Assembly: GCA_035041965.1 (NCBI GenBank)
Contig: JAPYMA010000454.1
Span: 1-64,000 of the forward strand
Source of the DNA: Anisakis pegreffii
Taxonomy: Eukaryota > Nematoda > Chromadorea > Rhabditida > Anisakidae
DNA: 64,000 nt
Direction: 5' to 3'
Shown here: positions 53,101 through 64,000 of the stretch, in pieces
How the letters are laid out: every line of letters begins with the position of its first letter
Position numbering within the stretch: position 1 is the stretch's first letter
Position numbers and translations under genes: made by a program
Notes under the pieces: generated by a model
The model's input: only the letters and a program-made list of their open reading frames with translations
Databases searched by the model: none
Told to the model about the DNA's origin: nothing

Positions 53101-56100
53101 ATGTCGTCAAAATTACTTATGAACTTTTCGAGAATGAAATGAAATGAAATGGAAAATTGATCATTTAAATTGAAAATCGATCATCAGCTTCTCTCTCATG
53201 CTTTAGATTTCATCTGAATTTAGAAGACGTTGATAGGAAAGAGCTATGTAATCTGATTAGAGAATGCCTTCGAAAGTTGTGTCTGCGACTGTGAAAAATT
53301 TCGTTTCATAATCTCGTTGTGGTGCAACGTTGTAAAAACAATTATGATACGAAATGTTGATGAAATCAGATATTGCGCAAAGTTAAGAAGACAAAATCGT
53401 CTTAAGTTCGCACAAAAATCGTTAAGACAAATCGCAGTTAAGACGGAATCGTTAAGACGAAATCGCAGAATTCAATTTTGCCTTACGATCTAATCGCTAG
53501 TCGGTGCACAAAACAATGTTAATGAGTTAAATTTGTGCTATTCTATTTTCTGAGTGCATGGAACGTCTACAACAAACTTAATTATTCTTATGTGCACATA
53601 TCTACACACTCATCGCTAAAATTTGCGATTTGACCGAGTCATTCCATCTCTCTGCCCCCAAAAAAAGAGTGACAACTGAGAAAATAATCGGATAAAGTAA
53701 CGGTTGAAAGCGGAGCACCAACAACAATCAATCTATGTGTGAAGCAATTCTCGAAGCTGACAATATTTTCTTGAGATGTTATCGAATAATTTTGTGGAAG
53801 AAAAAAGCCATGAAAATGCTCAAGAGCGCTTGCGAATAAGGACATGGCTTCTAAAAATAGCTTGAAAAAACACATCTGCGTCTGTTTGACGAAAACGAAT
53901 AAGGACTGAAAATTTCTGAAAAAACCAACCGATGGTGTATGTTACTCAGATGTTATATGTTATATCGCAATAGTGTACAATCAACCATATAATTATGCAA
54001 CCGCATGAATTGCTATCCACTTATCATAGGAAACACCCGAAAAAATGCTATGTGAATGTGTTCAAAAATAGCCTTCCGAGTGCTGAATATATGGTTATGG
54101 GTATATTTTCCTATGAGGGAAGTGCGTGTATAAAAGGGTGAATATGCTGAATAAATGTGAAAGGATTGACGGGCGTTCCGAAATGACAATCTTTTGAAAA
54201 TTGAAGAATCTCACTTAAATGAGCTGGTCTGAGAAGGATTTTGAAATTGACTCGCTGCTCATTCATTGAATTTAAGAAGAAATTCGCAAGCCTTTGTTTA
54301 AAAAAAAAAAAAAAACAGAAACAAGACCGAAAGCACAGTTGCAAAGCACTCCTTATTCATCGGAAAAATTCAGCGTCGCGTATCCATGAATTTCACTTGA
54401 AAAGTTATTTGAGTGCAAGGAAACGGTTGGAAGATGAATAGCATTCTCAAATTGATCTTAGTCTTTGATTTTGTTTTCAATAACACAAGTGATTCGATGT
54501 TAAAGCCAAAGTTGTTTTTCCGTTACATTTCTGTTAAACCTCTCTTAGTCCAATATGCCAACATTGTTTTGAAGCAATCATTGTGCATTGTTGGATTGAA
54601 CAAATCATTTCAGTCGAGACCACTCAAATTGATTCATGGTCTGTTTGTTCAGGAGGATTACGTCTTATACCACACCTTGTTTCCTGTGGCACAATGCTGA
54701 AGTGCGTTCTTTGACTAACGTTTCAAAAGAAAACAATCGCATTAGAAGACGGAAACAATGAATCGGCGGATACGAATTGAGTTATCGGCGAATGTGACGC
54801 ATCTATAAACAAAGAAATGAATTGAGACCAAATTGTTAATCTAACAGAATCAAATCTTCCGTTGAGAATTATCCCAAACAGTTGAGTGGAGCACATCAGG
54901 GATGCTTCCTAAAAATATACTTTCAGCGTTTCACACGCATCATCGATTGCAGACGATTAGACGTATACGTTCACATATCAGATCTATTAATACGGCTGTC
55001 AATACGAATCTCATTTTCTGTCAAATGATCCGAGGAAATGCAAATAATGAGAGGGGTTTCAGCCGAAAATAGCATATCATTTCTAGTTCGGAGATCACTC
55101 GTTGTCATTGCCGGATTCGTTTGACGATTAATTGCTCATATTTTGCAGCTTTTCCGTCACTTATTGGCCTCATTTTCAGTAACAAGTGGAGTTTATTGTT
55201 GTCGACTGTACTCTTCATTCCATTCATTTTTCGAAATTTCCCATTTTAAGCACTTGTATTTGGGCACTTTCTTTCGCTAATCATTTACAAATATCGTTGA
55301 TTTTTGTGACTATAAGTTTCAATCACTCAAGGCCAACGGAGCAACTTTATAATTTCTGCTAATTTCTCGACACAATTCCGTGCAAACAAACAAAAGATTA
55401 TTTCAAACAGTTTTTGCTGCAGAACCTCTGAAATAATCGTCAGAAATCTTAATTCATTGCGTTTTTTATTTGTCTAATGCAGCATCGCTATCAGCACATC
55501 ATTTAATCGTGATCGTGTCGTTTCTTAGAATTAATTAAAGTCTCGTTTTGAAAAACTACCATAAATTCAGAATTGATCCGCCTGACCGGAACCGCTGATG
55601 CCTTTTTCGACTGAAATGACTGCTCATAATTAATGTGAATCTTGAATTATTCATGAGATAATGACATTCATTTATGCCTCCGCTTTATCCATTCATGTAA
55701 TCTCATCGAATTGGAGCAGTATTCGAGAGAATCATAATGAATATTGAAGAATATTAATAAATGAGGAAGTTCTCAATTCCCAATTCAATTCTGCAAGTCA
55801 ATTCAGCGACATTTTTGTAAACTTTCTCATTTTCGAATGAAAAATATTATAATTTTTTGAATGTTCTATCTCGTTGATATGTCTGGCAGGCACTGCTGAA
55901 TATTAATTCATGTTCAGTGGTCGATGAGAAACACGAGTGGGGGGTTGATGCATGACAATAAATTTGAGAGCGATTCATTCCTGTCGAAGATAAACTCTCA
56001 ACGGAGTGTTTCTAAACATTCTGCCCTGTGAACTGCATTCATTAGAGAGTATTAAGTGGGTTGAACAGTGTGAACAAGATCCTTTGCATCGATGTTATTG

Positions 56101-57055
56101 AATCCCTAGTTCCGGCTCATTTAGCTCATTAGTTCTGATTTGCATTGGTTCATAAACACAAATTATCCAGTCATCACTTCCTCATCGATATGAGAAGAAT
56201 AATGAAGGGCGAAATTGACGAGATTTAACGGAAATATCATTGACACTAATGCATATTATTGTTGATTGTGAACCAGCTTAGGATTTATTTGACTTATAGC
56301 TAATTATCTATTTATACAACCGTGAAAGCAATGCTATTAATATTATATTATTTGGTGTTATTATTTCTCGGGTTTAGAAAATCATACGAAGCCAAATCTT
56401 AGTCCATTTCAAGCTGGACAGCATCAATAAAATTCGTGCACTACAAGCAGGAATTTCTCCTTTCAGCAAATCATGCTTTCGAAGGGAAGTTTTCCTTGAA
56501 ATCGTGCAGTGTTCCACAGACCCCAAATGAACAAAACACTCAACGAGAGCATGTTCTAAAGAAATTTTAGTAGATTTCAAGCCAAAATTATGCACACTCA
56601 TCGACTCATCATTCTATAATTCTCTCATTTCTCTAACTATTTCTCAGTTTCATTCTCTGTTTCTCATTGCATTTCACTATCGAATAAAGTGAACGCATCA
56701 AATGAAAAAAACCATCAACATCTGAACAAGAATAGTTCCGTAAACATTCATCTGTTACAGGGATTATTATCTTAATCAAATGTTATTATTATTGTCATTT
56801 TCGTTGATATTATCACTGCTGATAATGCAAATTTCAAGGCATGAAGAGAGGTATCTGAAGTCGAACAGGGATTAAGGTGTTCAATCATTCACGCCATTTG
56901 GCTAATCCCAGAGGATGCACACATGAGAAATGAAAGAAAACTAACGTGGTATGAAAGAAAATTCGTGAAGTCGGGTATTCTAAAAATAGATTTGCGAAGG
57001 TGATAAACCGTATAAAAGTTCATTGCAATAAAACAAACTTATGCTTATATTTCAG

Positions 57056-60000
57056 TGTCTATACGATATTTCATCGATATCTGTGTGCGATGATCTGCTT
57101 TTGTGGTGTGACAGTGAACTCGGTGCATATTGCCGTGCTGACAAGGTTGGCTGTTGGATTTTTGTGCTGATCGGCACAAATAAGCCTTCTTGACTCTTAG
57201 GGATTTCTTCTGAGTTTACGTTGTCGTTTGTGGATTTGATGGAATGCGTCATTTATTTTTACTGGTTTTCTTTTTCGCACTTGTTTTTTTCTCGAACCTT
57301 GAATTTCCCAGTTGCTATTTCAAAATCATTGTTTTTCGGGAATAAGTGGCCACTCAAATGAGCACTCAATAAGATAAAATTGCTTCGATAGTCATTTCCT
57401 TCACTTTTGATTCGGATCCATAATATCATAAAACGATCGAGATGAATTTGTAAGGTATTCTCCAATGATACTTGAAATTTTCTCCGAACGATTGGCCATT
57501 CTCGAATCTACAAAACTCTGATTGTTGAGCCTCTTTGTTGATAAATTAAATATTGCTCGAAAAAATTGCACTGAATTGTAGTTAAGGTGTTTGTTTGACA
57601 TGAATAATTGCTTCAAACGAACATTCTCAGAGCGAACTGATCCTCAACTCTTAATCTGTGTAATCAAATAGTATTAGCGTTGTCGGCGCGAACTAATCTA
57701 CAGTCTGATTCCACAGAATATATAAATTAAGTGACCAATTCAGGCCATTACATACAATGAACTTCGATCATCTATCTGTTTTTTGTAGGGAAAATCGTGC
57801 AAAATTTAAAATTTCGTGGCAATGAGAGTGCAATAGCCAGCCTTAAGAGAATGCTTACAGCTTTTAGCATGATGTTTTAAACGACAGTTAATGCATTTTA
57901 ACTGAAACCATCAATTCAGATGGATTTATTCAAACTGATTTAACTAATTCTATCCATTTAACTGATTCTATCGCCATTTCCATTTAGTTTTTGGGAAATT
58001 TCAATTAAATTCTGTTCGCAGGAAACAAATGCGATTCTACGCAGTCAACAGCATACTATCGGTGATGGCCATATGTGATGTTATCATAATGACATCCTAT
58101 TTTATTTATATCATTCGATTCCGTATCATCGAAAATGAAGAGGACGCGTTCGGGTGCGTTTTATTTGTGCAATATTGTTTTCATCTGCTACTTTTATCCA
58201 CTAATCCAGTGATGTTGTTATTCATAAAAACTGTTACTTGAACGAAGTGAAATCGTTGAATAAAATATTCAACGAATGAAATACGAAAAAGAATATTTCA
58301 ATACAAATATTAATATATTGAATAAAATGGATTGAATAAATATATTGAATATATTTTGAACTTTAATATTTGTCTATCAAATAAAATATTCAATAAACAT
58401 TAAAACGTCACATCTTAAAGGGAGAGAACTCCAGTAAAATACAGTATGAAATTGAGCTGAACTAAAGAATAAAAAAGTCGTCATAGAATTATTCATCAAT
58501 GAAAAGTTTAATATCAGTTTAAAGTCCATTCAGTGATCAATCACCTTTATAACCCATGTTCGAAGCTGTTCGTCCATGCATGATGCAGCATTCAGTTCTT
58601 TTTTTAATGAAGCAAAATCGGCTCTTCCATTATTGATGTGAACTTTTGTCTGCGAATATTTTATGCTTGGAAAATTTTCACATTATTCTCAAGGGAATCT
58701 CCATAATCGACGAATCTTTTGAAACTCTCATCAATTTCGCCACGCTTCTCAAAGGAATTGCGATATCAATCATCAATTCGAAACGAATCGTTGATTATTA
58801 AAGTTTTGAGATGAGAAACAAATATTGTAACAGTATTCAGTGAATAAACTTGTGCAATTCATTGCCTTCATGTTATTGTTCGAATATTATTGTAAATTGT
58901 TACTTTCATTATTGTTGCTCTGGTATTTTTTGTATTGTCATTTAGCAGCACTGATAACATTTCTTCTCACTACTTTAATCATTTCTAACATTGATAACTT
59001 TATCGTCTCATTTCTGATCGCAAGCATGTTTAGCTGAAACTTTTTAAGTTTTGCGAAAGGACTTATCCTGAGAAAGTAACATTTTAACGAGCTTCAGCTT
59101 GAAAATATGCATACTTTATTATTATAATACAACGTATTTCTCCCGTTTGCTGAACTCTCTTCTGTTTTCATTCTTACGATTGATTGTATAATGGATTCAG
59201 TCAAACAAGTGAAGATTAATTTTCTAGTATTGAAGGCGATTAAAATGATAGTCCGAATGCTTACATATCGTTAACATCATTAAAAATAATGAATAACGAC
59301 GGTGACTGTGAGTATTACAATTGTATTTTACTATTACCACTGAATATGAATTCCATTTCAGGTATTCATATGGATGGCTGGTTTTTTTGATAGCTCATGT
59401 GGTCCTCAGTATAGCATTGCATACGATTGGTTTGTATTTGTCTGTTGTCATGGCATATATTCGATGGATAGCGCTGGACCGTCTCGATTCAAAGTGGATC
59501 AGGACGAGACCGGTTGGGTGAGATGTTGATTCTGTTTGTTATTACATCATCATTGATATTATCACCGTCATTGTAATCAATATCACTGTCAATATTCAAT
59601 GTTATTGCTGTGATTATCGTTGATTTGATATCCTTATTAATCTTTCATTTCACGCAGCTGTTAAATCTAGATGGAACCAGTGAGGCGATACCCTGAATTT
59701 TACATTATTTTTATCAAATTCTGTTTTTTTCATCGCAATTCAGATTGCTCTCTTTCTAGATCTATTAGAATATTGAGCTTCCATGTCATCCACGCCTCAC
59801 GAGAATTGCTCGCTAGAATGGAAGAGATCTCACGAAAATTTTTCACGGAAATTCAGCAAAAATTCGCAAGCATCACATTATGTGTTCATACCTCGATGTA
59901 CCCCTTCATTTGTTGAAATGATCAAATCGAATTCCCTTCCAGAAGGATATTTTTCTGCATTTCGGTGACAATATTTACACTCTCAATACCAACATTTCTG

Positions 60001-61049
60001 GTGCACGAAATCGTCCCATTCGAACCGTATATCAACGATACGGCGTTCACAATCCTCGATGTTAACAATACTTATTATACGGTTGGTTTGATACCGCAAG
60101 CCACGCAGCACTCGTGTCGACTCTTCAAAGCTAATCTTTGGGTAACGGGAATTGTTTTTAAGGTTCTGTTTGATAGTATTACACCTTTCAACGTTGTTGT
60201 TATTATTGCACCAATATCTACGAATTCAAACACGAACAAATGCAGCCGACTCATATTGATACTTTTCAGGTGATCCCATGTCTATTACTGTTTTGGTTTA
60301 CGGTGGCTTTGATGCATAAACTGAGTGAAACGAATCGAAAACGAATATATTTATTAGGCGAAAAGAAGAAGAAAATGGCGATTGATAAAACGACGCTTAT
60401 GTTGATCATTATGCTGTTCGTGTTTTTGTGCACCGAGCTGCCCCAGGGTCTATTTTTCGTTTTGGATTCTTCCGTGTCAGTTGAATTCGTGATTCTGATC
60501 ACAGTGATCATTATTGATCAATAAGAGTGATCATTGATCATCGGTGATCATTAACAGTGATCATTAGTCAGTAATCCTCTGAGTGATAATAGTCAACTAA
60601 TGCTGATAAAAACAAGAATGAAATTCGAAAGTAGCATCATGATGCTGATGTTATTTTAACAAATGAAGTTTACTATAATAATAAATAACGAGAAAAATTT
60701 AATCAACTATATACGATTATAATTTTGTTAGCAATTGGTTGACGGTTAATATTGTTGAATACTGTAGTGGTATTGATGACTGTGATAGTGATTGATAATG
60801 ATGAATTCAGGTGCTCTAGCGATTCTGAACGCGATCTACACGTCCGACGTGCACACCTATATCTATATGAATGTTGGTGAACTGTTGGATTTATTGTCAT
60901 TAATCAATTGTAATATTGGCTTCGTGCTCTATTGTTGTATGTCGTCTCGATATCGTGTCACATTCAGACGTACTTTTTGGCTGCCGGTCTCTACGGCTGC
61001 CTCAGCACTATCTGTTAACTTCAGAAAACTGTCTATATCAGTACCATAG
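57056..61049 (+). CDS. DMSR-type neuropeptide GPCR (Srw/rhodopsin class), 5' incomplete
   Basis: Seven-transmembrane receptor of the nematode DMSR group (relatives of the Drosophila myosuppressin receptor), which sense FMRFamide-like peptides at the plasma membrane. Phase-consistent exons: 57056-57145 (TM1, ...VTVNSVHIAVLTR), 58022-58153 (KQM then TM2), 59362-59517 (TM3, HTIGLYLSVVMAYIRWIAL), 59943-60162 (TM4, ECL2 with conserved Cys in QHSCRL, start of TM5), 60270-60447 (end of TM5, intracellular loop 3 with EKKKKMAIDKTT, TM6 ending CTELPQG) and 60811-61049 (ECL3, TM7, then MSSRYRVTFRRTF and stop). The LTRKQM junction, TELPQG and the S..[FY]R.TF tail are group signatures. The donor at 60448 is GTCTAT; taking later donors would break the phase and TELPQGxL. 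The N-terminal extracellular exon before 57056 was not found. About 337 residues are visible. Confidence 0.85.
60496..60563. repeat. TGATCA cluster in GPCR intron
   Basis: Seven TGATCA palindromes lie in 68 bp (60496, 60505, 60515, 60528, 60535, 60545 and 60558), several embedded in GTGATCATT. They are in the intron between exons 60270-60447 and 60811-61049. Confidence 0.8.
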
Positions 61050-62437
61050 TAATGCGCTAGAATCTGGAACTGATAGTTTGAATTCCACTTTAGACGATGT
61101 AATCAGCCAGTGTCTTTACAATGATCTCGACCACGTGTGAGCTTATGAAGACGGATACCACTTAGAATATCGAAATGTCTATTACAAGGGGTTAAGCAAA
61201 ATTTTTGACGAGGAACAAATGAGTTATATATTGAGAAGATGACTAATGAGAACTGATCGCATGTGTGTTAATTTATTGCATATTATTATAATATTAATCG
61301 CATAGATGTTGACGCATGTATTGGTATGTTAATCAACATTTCGAAGTATATCACATGATCGATTCGAGGGAGTCATTACTATACTTCATTATGCGTTTTG
61401 GATGAATTGTTCGGAAACACCGGAAGTTTTATTTTGGACCAAAAACCTTTTGGACCAAAAAATTTGGACCAAATTCTGGACATCTTCGTGCTAAAATCAA
61501 GCAGATCTATAGAACAACAGACCTCCTAGAACAAACCTATCCCCAACAGCATTTAGCGACATATTTTCGTCGTCAGAACCAATATCTCGTCGAATCCCCG
61601 AAACTATTTTTTGTGCTTTCAAAATCTTCGAAGTTCTTTCTATCAATCTCTTCAAAACTATCGTTAATTTGAACAATTACTAAATAATAATCACCTCTGA
61701 CAATTACTAAATAATCAATTAATCACCTCTGACTGACCTGTTCAAGCACTACCTGAAGAATCTCATTGTACTCAAGAGAGCGTTGATATAATGATAATCA
61801 ATGACCTGTTGAATAATTAGTAGTTTGGTTGTTATTCTGTCAATATTGTATTTAATGTTATTGTTCACACGTTATAAGGTGATTTCATTTCATGCATACT
61901 CGTATTACTAGGTGAATGTGTATGGAAATCTTGAAAGTTTCATGTGAATGGAATATGGTATTGTTATTGTTATTGTATTTATAAACTACAATAGATCCGA
62001 GACGGGTTTCTCATTTATTTTGAATATTTTTATTTCGAATTCGTTGTGATCCGTTGTCCGTTTGTCATTGTTTGATCTTTAACACTTCATTAAAATTAAT
62101 GTATCGAAATTGAGAAAATCTGTTTCAGTTTACCAACAGAAAATGAAAACTTATGGCGGTAGCTGAGGGAATCTAAAGGAAGGATGGTACCGGATCAAAT
62201 GAGTTCGCTTCGGATTTTGATATTCGTCTTGAATAACCTTGTCTTTCACCACTTTTTTCCAGCGGTTTGTTCAAGTCATGTATATTGTTTTGTCTTTAGC
62301 TAATTTTTAAGAAGGATTAATTTTTCATGATCTACTATGAAACGTGTGGATGATACTACGATATGATAAAAGTCGTACGGACGGACTGATGACGGACAGA
62401 TGAATAAATATGTGAACATTTCATTGAGGTACTTTCA

Positions 62438-62496
62438 GAAATGTAAAAGTGATGAATCGTTAGTGTTTCACTAATGATTCATCACTTTTACGTTTC
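62438..62496. repeat. 28-bp-arm hairpin with 3-base loop
   Basis: GAAATGTAAAAGTGATGAAT... (62438-62465) pairs with 62469-62496 with two mismatches around TTT. It lies between the two candidate C-terminal ends of the GPCR gene. Confidence 0.85.
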
Positions 62497-63020
62497 TTGC
62501 GCGTAATAACAGTGACATAAGAAGGGACAAGTAGCGTGATGCTTTATCAATTAAGAGTTTAATTTTCGGAACATACTTCGGCCCTTTATTGGCATTACTA
62601 TCGTCGGCTATTGGTATTATATTGGTAATATCGTTGGCATTATTCAACAGAAGAAAAATGAATGACAATGATAGGAAAGAATCATTGTACAGTCATAGAA
62701 CTGGCGAATTTTGAAACATTCATGATTTGTAAATCATACAATCTTACTGCACAACTTCTCACATAATATCTCGGAATGATCTTTTCGCATCATAATTCGA
62801 TATGTATTGATATTATTATTATTATCGGTATTATTATGCACGATTTAAAAAAAAGAACGTTGAAACGAATGAAAGTGACCAAAATACAGCTGATTTGTTA
62901 ATTACAGAATGTGACTGTAGAAATTGTTGCAGAACATCTCCGAGATCATTCCATATTTTCAATGCCACCTTTTGTTCTTATCCCTGATTAATTCTGAAAG
63001 TTCGTGTGTTTTCGTCGCAG

Positions 63021-63136
63021 TGTTCAGAAACAATACACCGAGATCGCATCTAAACAAGTCGGATCTTGTGTCACAGCACACACGCAACTCGTCATCCAGT
63101 AGCAGTATTGGGCTGAAATTTGACATAATTATTTGA
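63021..63136 (+). CDS. candidate alternative last exon of the GPCR
   Basis: After a TTTTCGTCGCAG acceptor, a 38-codon frame encodes FRNNTPRSHLNKSDLVSQHT followed by a Ser-rich run and a stop at 63134-63136. An internal GT donor at 60970 in the TM7 exon leaves one base, and this exon needs exactly one, giving ...YRVTFR-L-FRNNT. An AATAAA lies 43 bp after the stop. A basic, Ser/Thr-rich tail suits receptor phosphorylation. Against it, splicing here would remove the RRTFWLP stretch, which fits the family well. It could be an isoform or an unrelated gene's last exon. Confidence 0.42.
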
Positions 63137-63178
63137 GCGAATCAGTGCTCTTTTAAATAATAATTCTTGTAACATGAG

Positions 63179-63184
63179 AATAAA
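63179..63184 (+). terminator. AATAAA poly(A) signal
   Basis: AATAAA lies 43 bp after the stop of the candidate exon 63021-63136 and supports that exon being a real 3' end. Confidence 0.4.
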
Positions 63185-63614
63185 ATTACTTTTGAAGTTA
63201 TTATGCAGGAAACTCATGAAGTTTTCAATCAACAGCAATTTGTCCAATTCAAAACCAACAACTCAGTTCACGTGAAAATGCGATACTTTCAGAAATGAAA
63301 GTTGCACTGAATGAGACTTGTAAATGGAATCCAGAACTATCCCTAACGAATTTTTTGTACTGGACTCAGTTACCGCAGCCTTTTTTCCATGACCTACCAC
63401 TAGGAAGACTAATCTGATGTGATACAAAACCGCTGTTTCCATACGAAAGCTACTTGCTTTTGATGGTTGATGTGATTGAATTGGGAATAAGATTCAGTGA
63501 CAATAACTGATAATATGATTTTAAACTAGAATCAACACTGTAACCGCTAAAAAGCATTTATTATCAAATATTAGCTGGTTGGTAGAAAGAGAATTAGATG
63601 TTTTTGGTTTATAC

Positions 63615-63726
63615 CGAAAGGGTTGGTGGCAGCACTTTTCGTGATACAATTACTGCACGCAGCACGAACACATTCCATCTTGTCCTCATGCAGCGCACAT
63701 TTGCTACGAATACTACGTAAGCCGCA
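63615..63726 (-). CDS. cysteine-rich exon of unknown protein
   Basis: On the minus strand a GTTGCAG acceptor at 63727 and a TTTCG|GTATAA donor at 63614 bound 37 codons plus one base. They encode CGLRSIRSKC, then a charged stretch, MECVRAACSNCI and KSAATNPFG. The cysteines are spaced C-x8-C-x8-C-x4-C-x2-C, as in small disulfide-rich secreted modules. An ATG-started hydrophobic stretch on the same strand at about 63982-63920 (MWVVFVLIIHCSISA then acidic residues) could be the signal-peptide exon. Its GTGGAA donor phase does not match directly, so an intermediate exon would be needed. I do not recognise the family. Confidence 0.42.
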
Positions 63727-64000
63727 CTGCAACGATTCTGCTCCTTAAAAAAAACTGACCTTAAACTTGATTCCATTTGATACTTTTCATGCATCAGTTT
63801 GATCATTATGATGAATATGATATAGAGCATTACAATCATAGGTTTTGAAAGATTGTTTTAATCATCTTAATCAGCAATTCAATTGCAAGATTTTTTGCTC
63901 TCGAATGATTCCTATAATGCGGTTCCACCGAGAGTTTCCTCAGTTTCTGCACTTATTGAACAATGTATGATTAGGACGAACACAACCCACATCCATGTTA

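Larger units (their letters stand above)
37566..57055. other. 19-kb gene-poor region
   Basis: I found no exon that I can assign. The first exon of the SMIM20-like gene and the 5' exon of the GPCR probably lie near its two ends. The interior holds hairpins (38.9-39.2, 40.1, 48.4 and 49.6 kb), direct duplications (40.4-40.95, 46.9-47.2 and 49.4-50.15 kb), a 15-bp tandem array (42.5 kb), GA-rich dispersed repeat copies (45.1, 46.1 and 56.6 kb) and a 16-base A-run near 54300. Confidence 0.5.

Noticed and set aside
54300..54316. 16-base A-run as a possible retroposed poly(A) tail
   Set aside because: No gene-like sequence or target duplication lies next to it.

Overview
This looks like nuclear genomic DNA of a nematode. 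It is AT-rich and sparse in genes. Genes are split into short exons with a strong TTTCAG-type acceptor consensus, and two recognisable families point to nematodes: a DMSR-type neuropeptide receptor and a chitinase-like GH18 protein. There is no sign of bacterial organisation. Introns run from about 110 bp to several kb, so gene density is well below that of Caenorhabditis. The species cannot be named from the sequence.

Layout. 1-3.2 kb: AT-rich DNA with one weak minus-strand exon candidate. 3.2-6.4 kb: a complete eight-exon minus-strand gene for a secreted GH18 chitinase-like protein (379 aa by my splice model). 7.27-10.5 kb: a tandem satellite of about eight 404-bp units; each unit is two diverged monomers and carries a small palindrome. 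10.5-19.5 kb: mostly non-coding, with local duplications and a possible alternative first exon at 11.7-11.9 kb. 19.5-35.2 kb: a complete twelve-exon plus-strand gene for a 996-aa AIP3-domain, coiled-coil protein of the SRCIN1/p140Cap-KIAA1217 family. 36.7-37.6 kb: two tiny minus-strand genes in a row that resemble mitochondrial assembly factors, SMIM20/MITRAC7 (complex IV) and SMIM4/UQCC5 (complex III). They are spaced like a nematode operon. 37.6-57 kb: a long gene-poor stretch with hairpins, direct duplications and a dispersed GA-rich repeat. 57.0-61.05 kb: a plus-strand DMSR/Srw-type GPCR covering TM1-TM7, first exon not found, with a candidate alternative C-terminal exon at 63.0-63.1 kb. 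63.6-63.7 kb: a cysteine-rich exon on the minus strand, probably part of a gene running off the right edge.

The gene models were built by hand. Exons were joined only where donor and acceptor phases matched, and the summed coding lengths of the GH18 and AIP3 models divide exactly by three and end in a stop. The genes do not form one pathway. The only pair with an obvious shared theme is the two small mitochondrial proteins at 37 kb.
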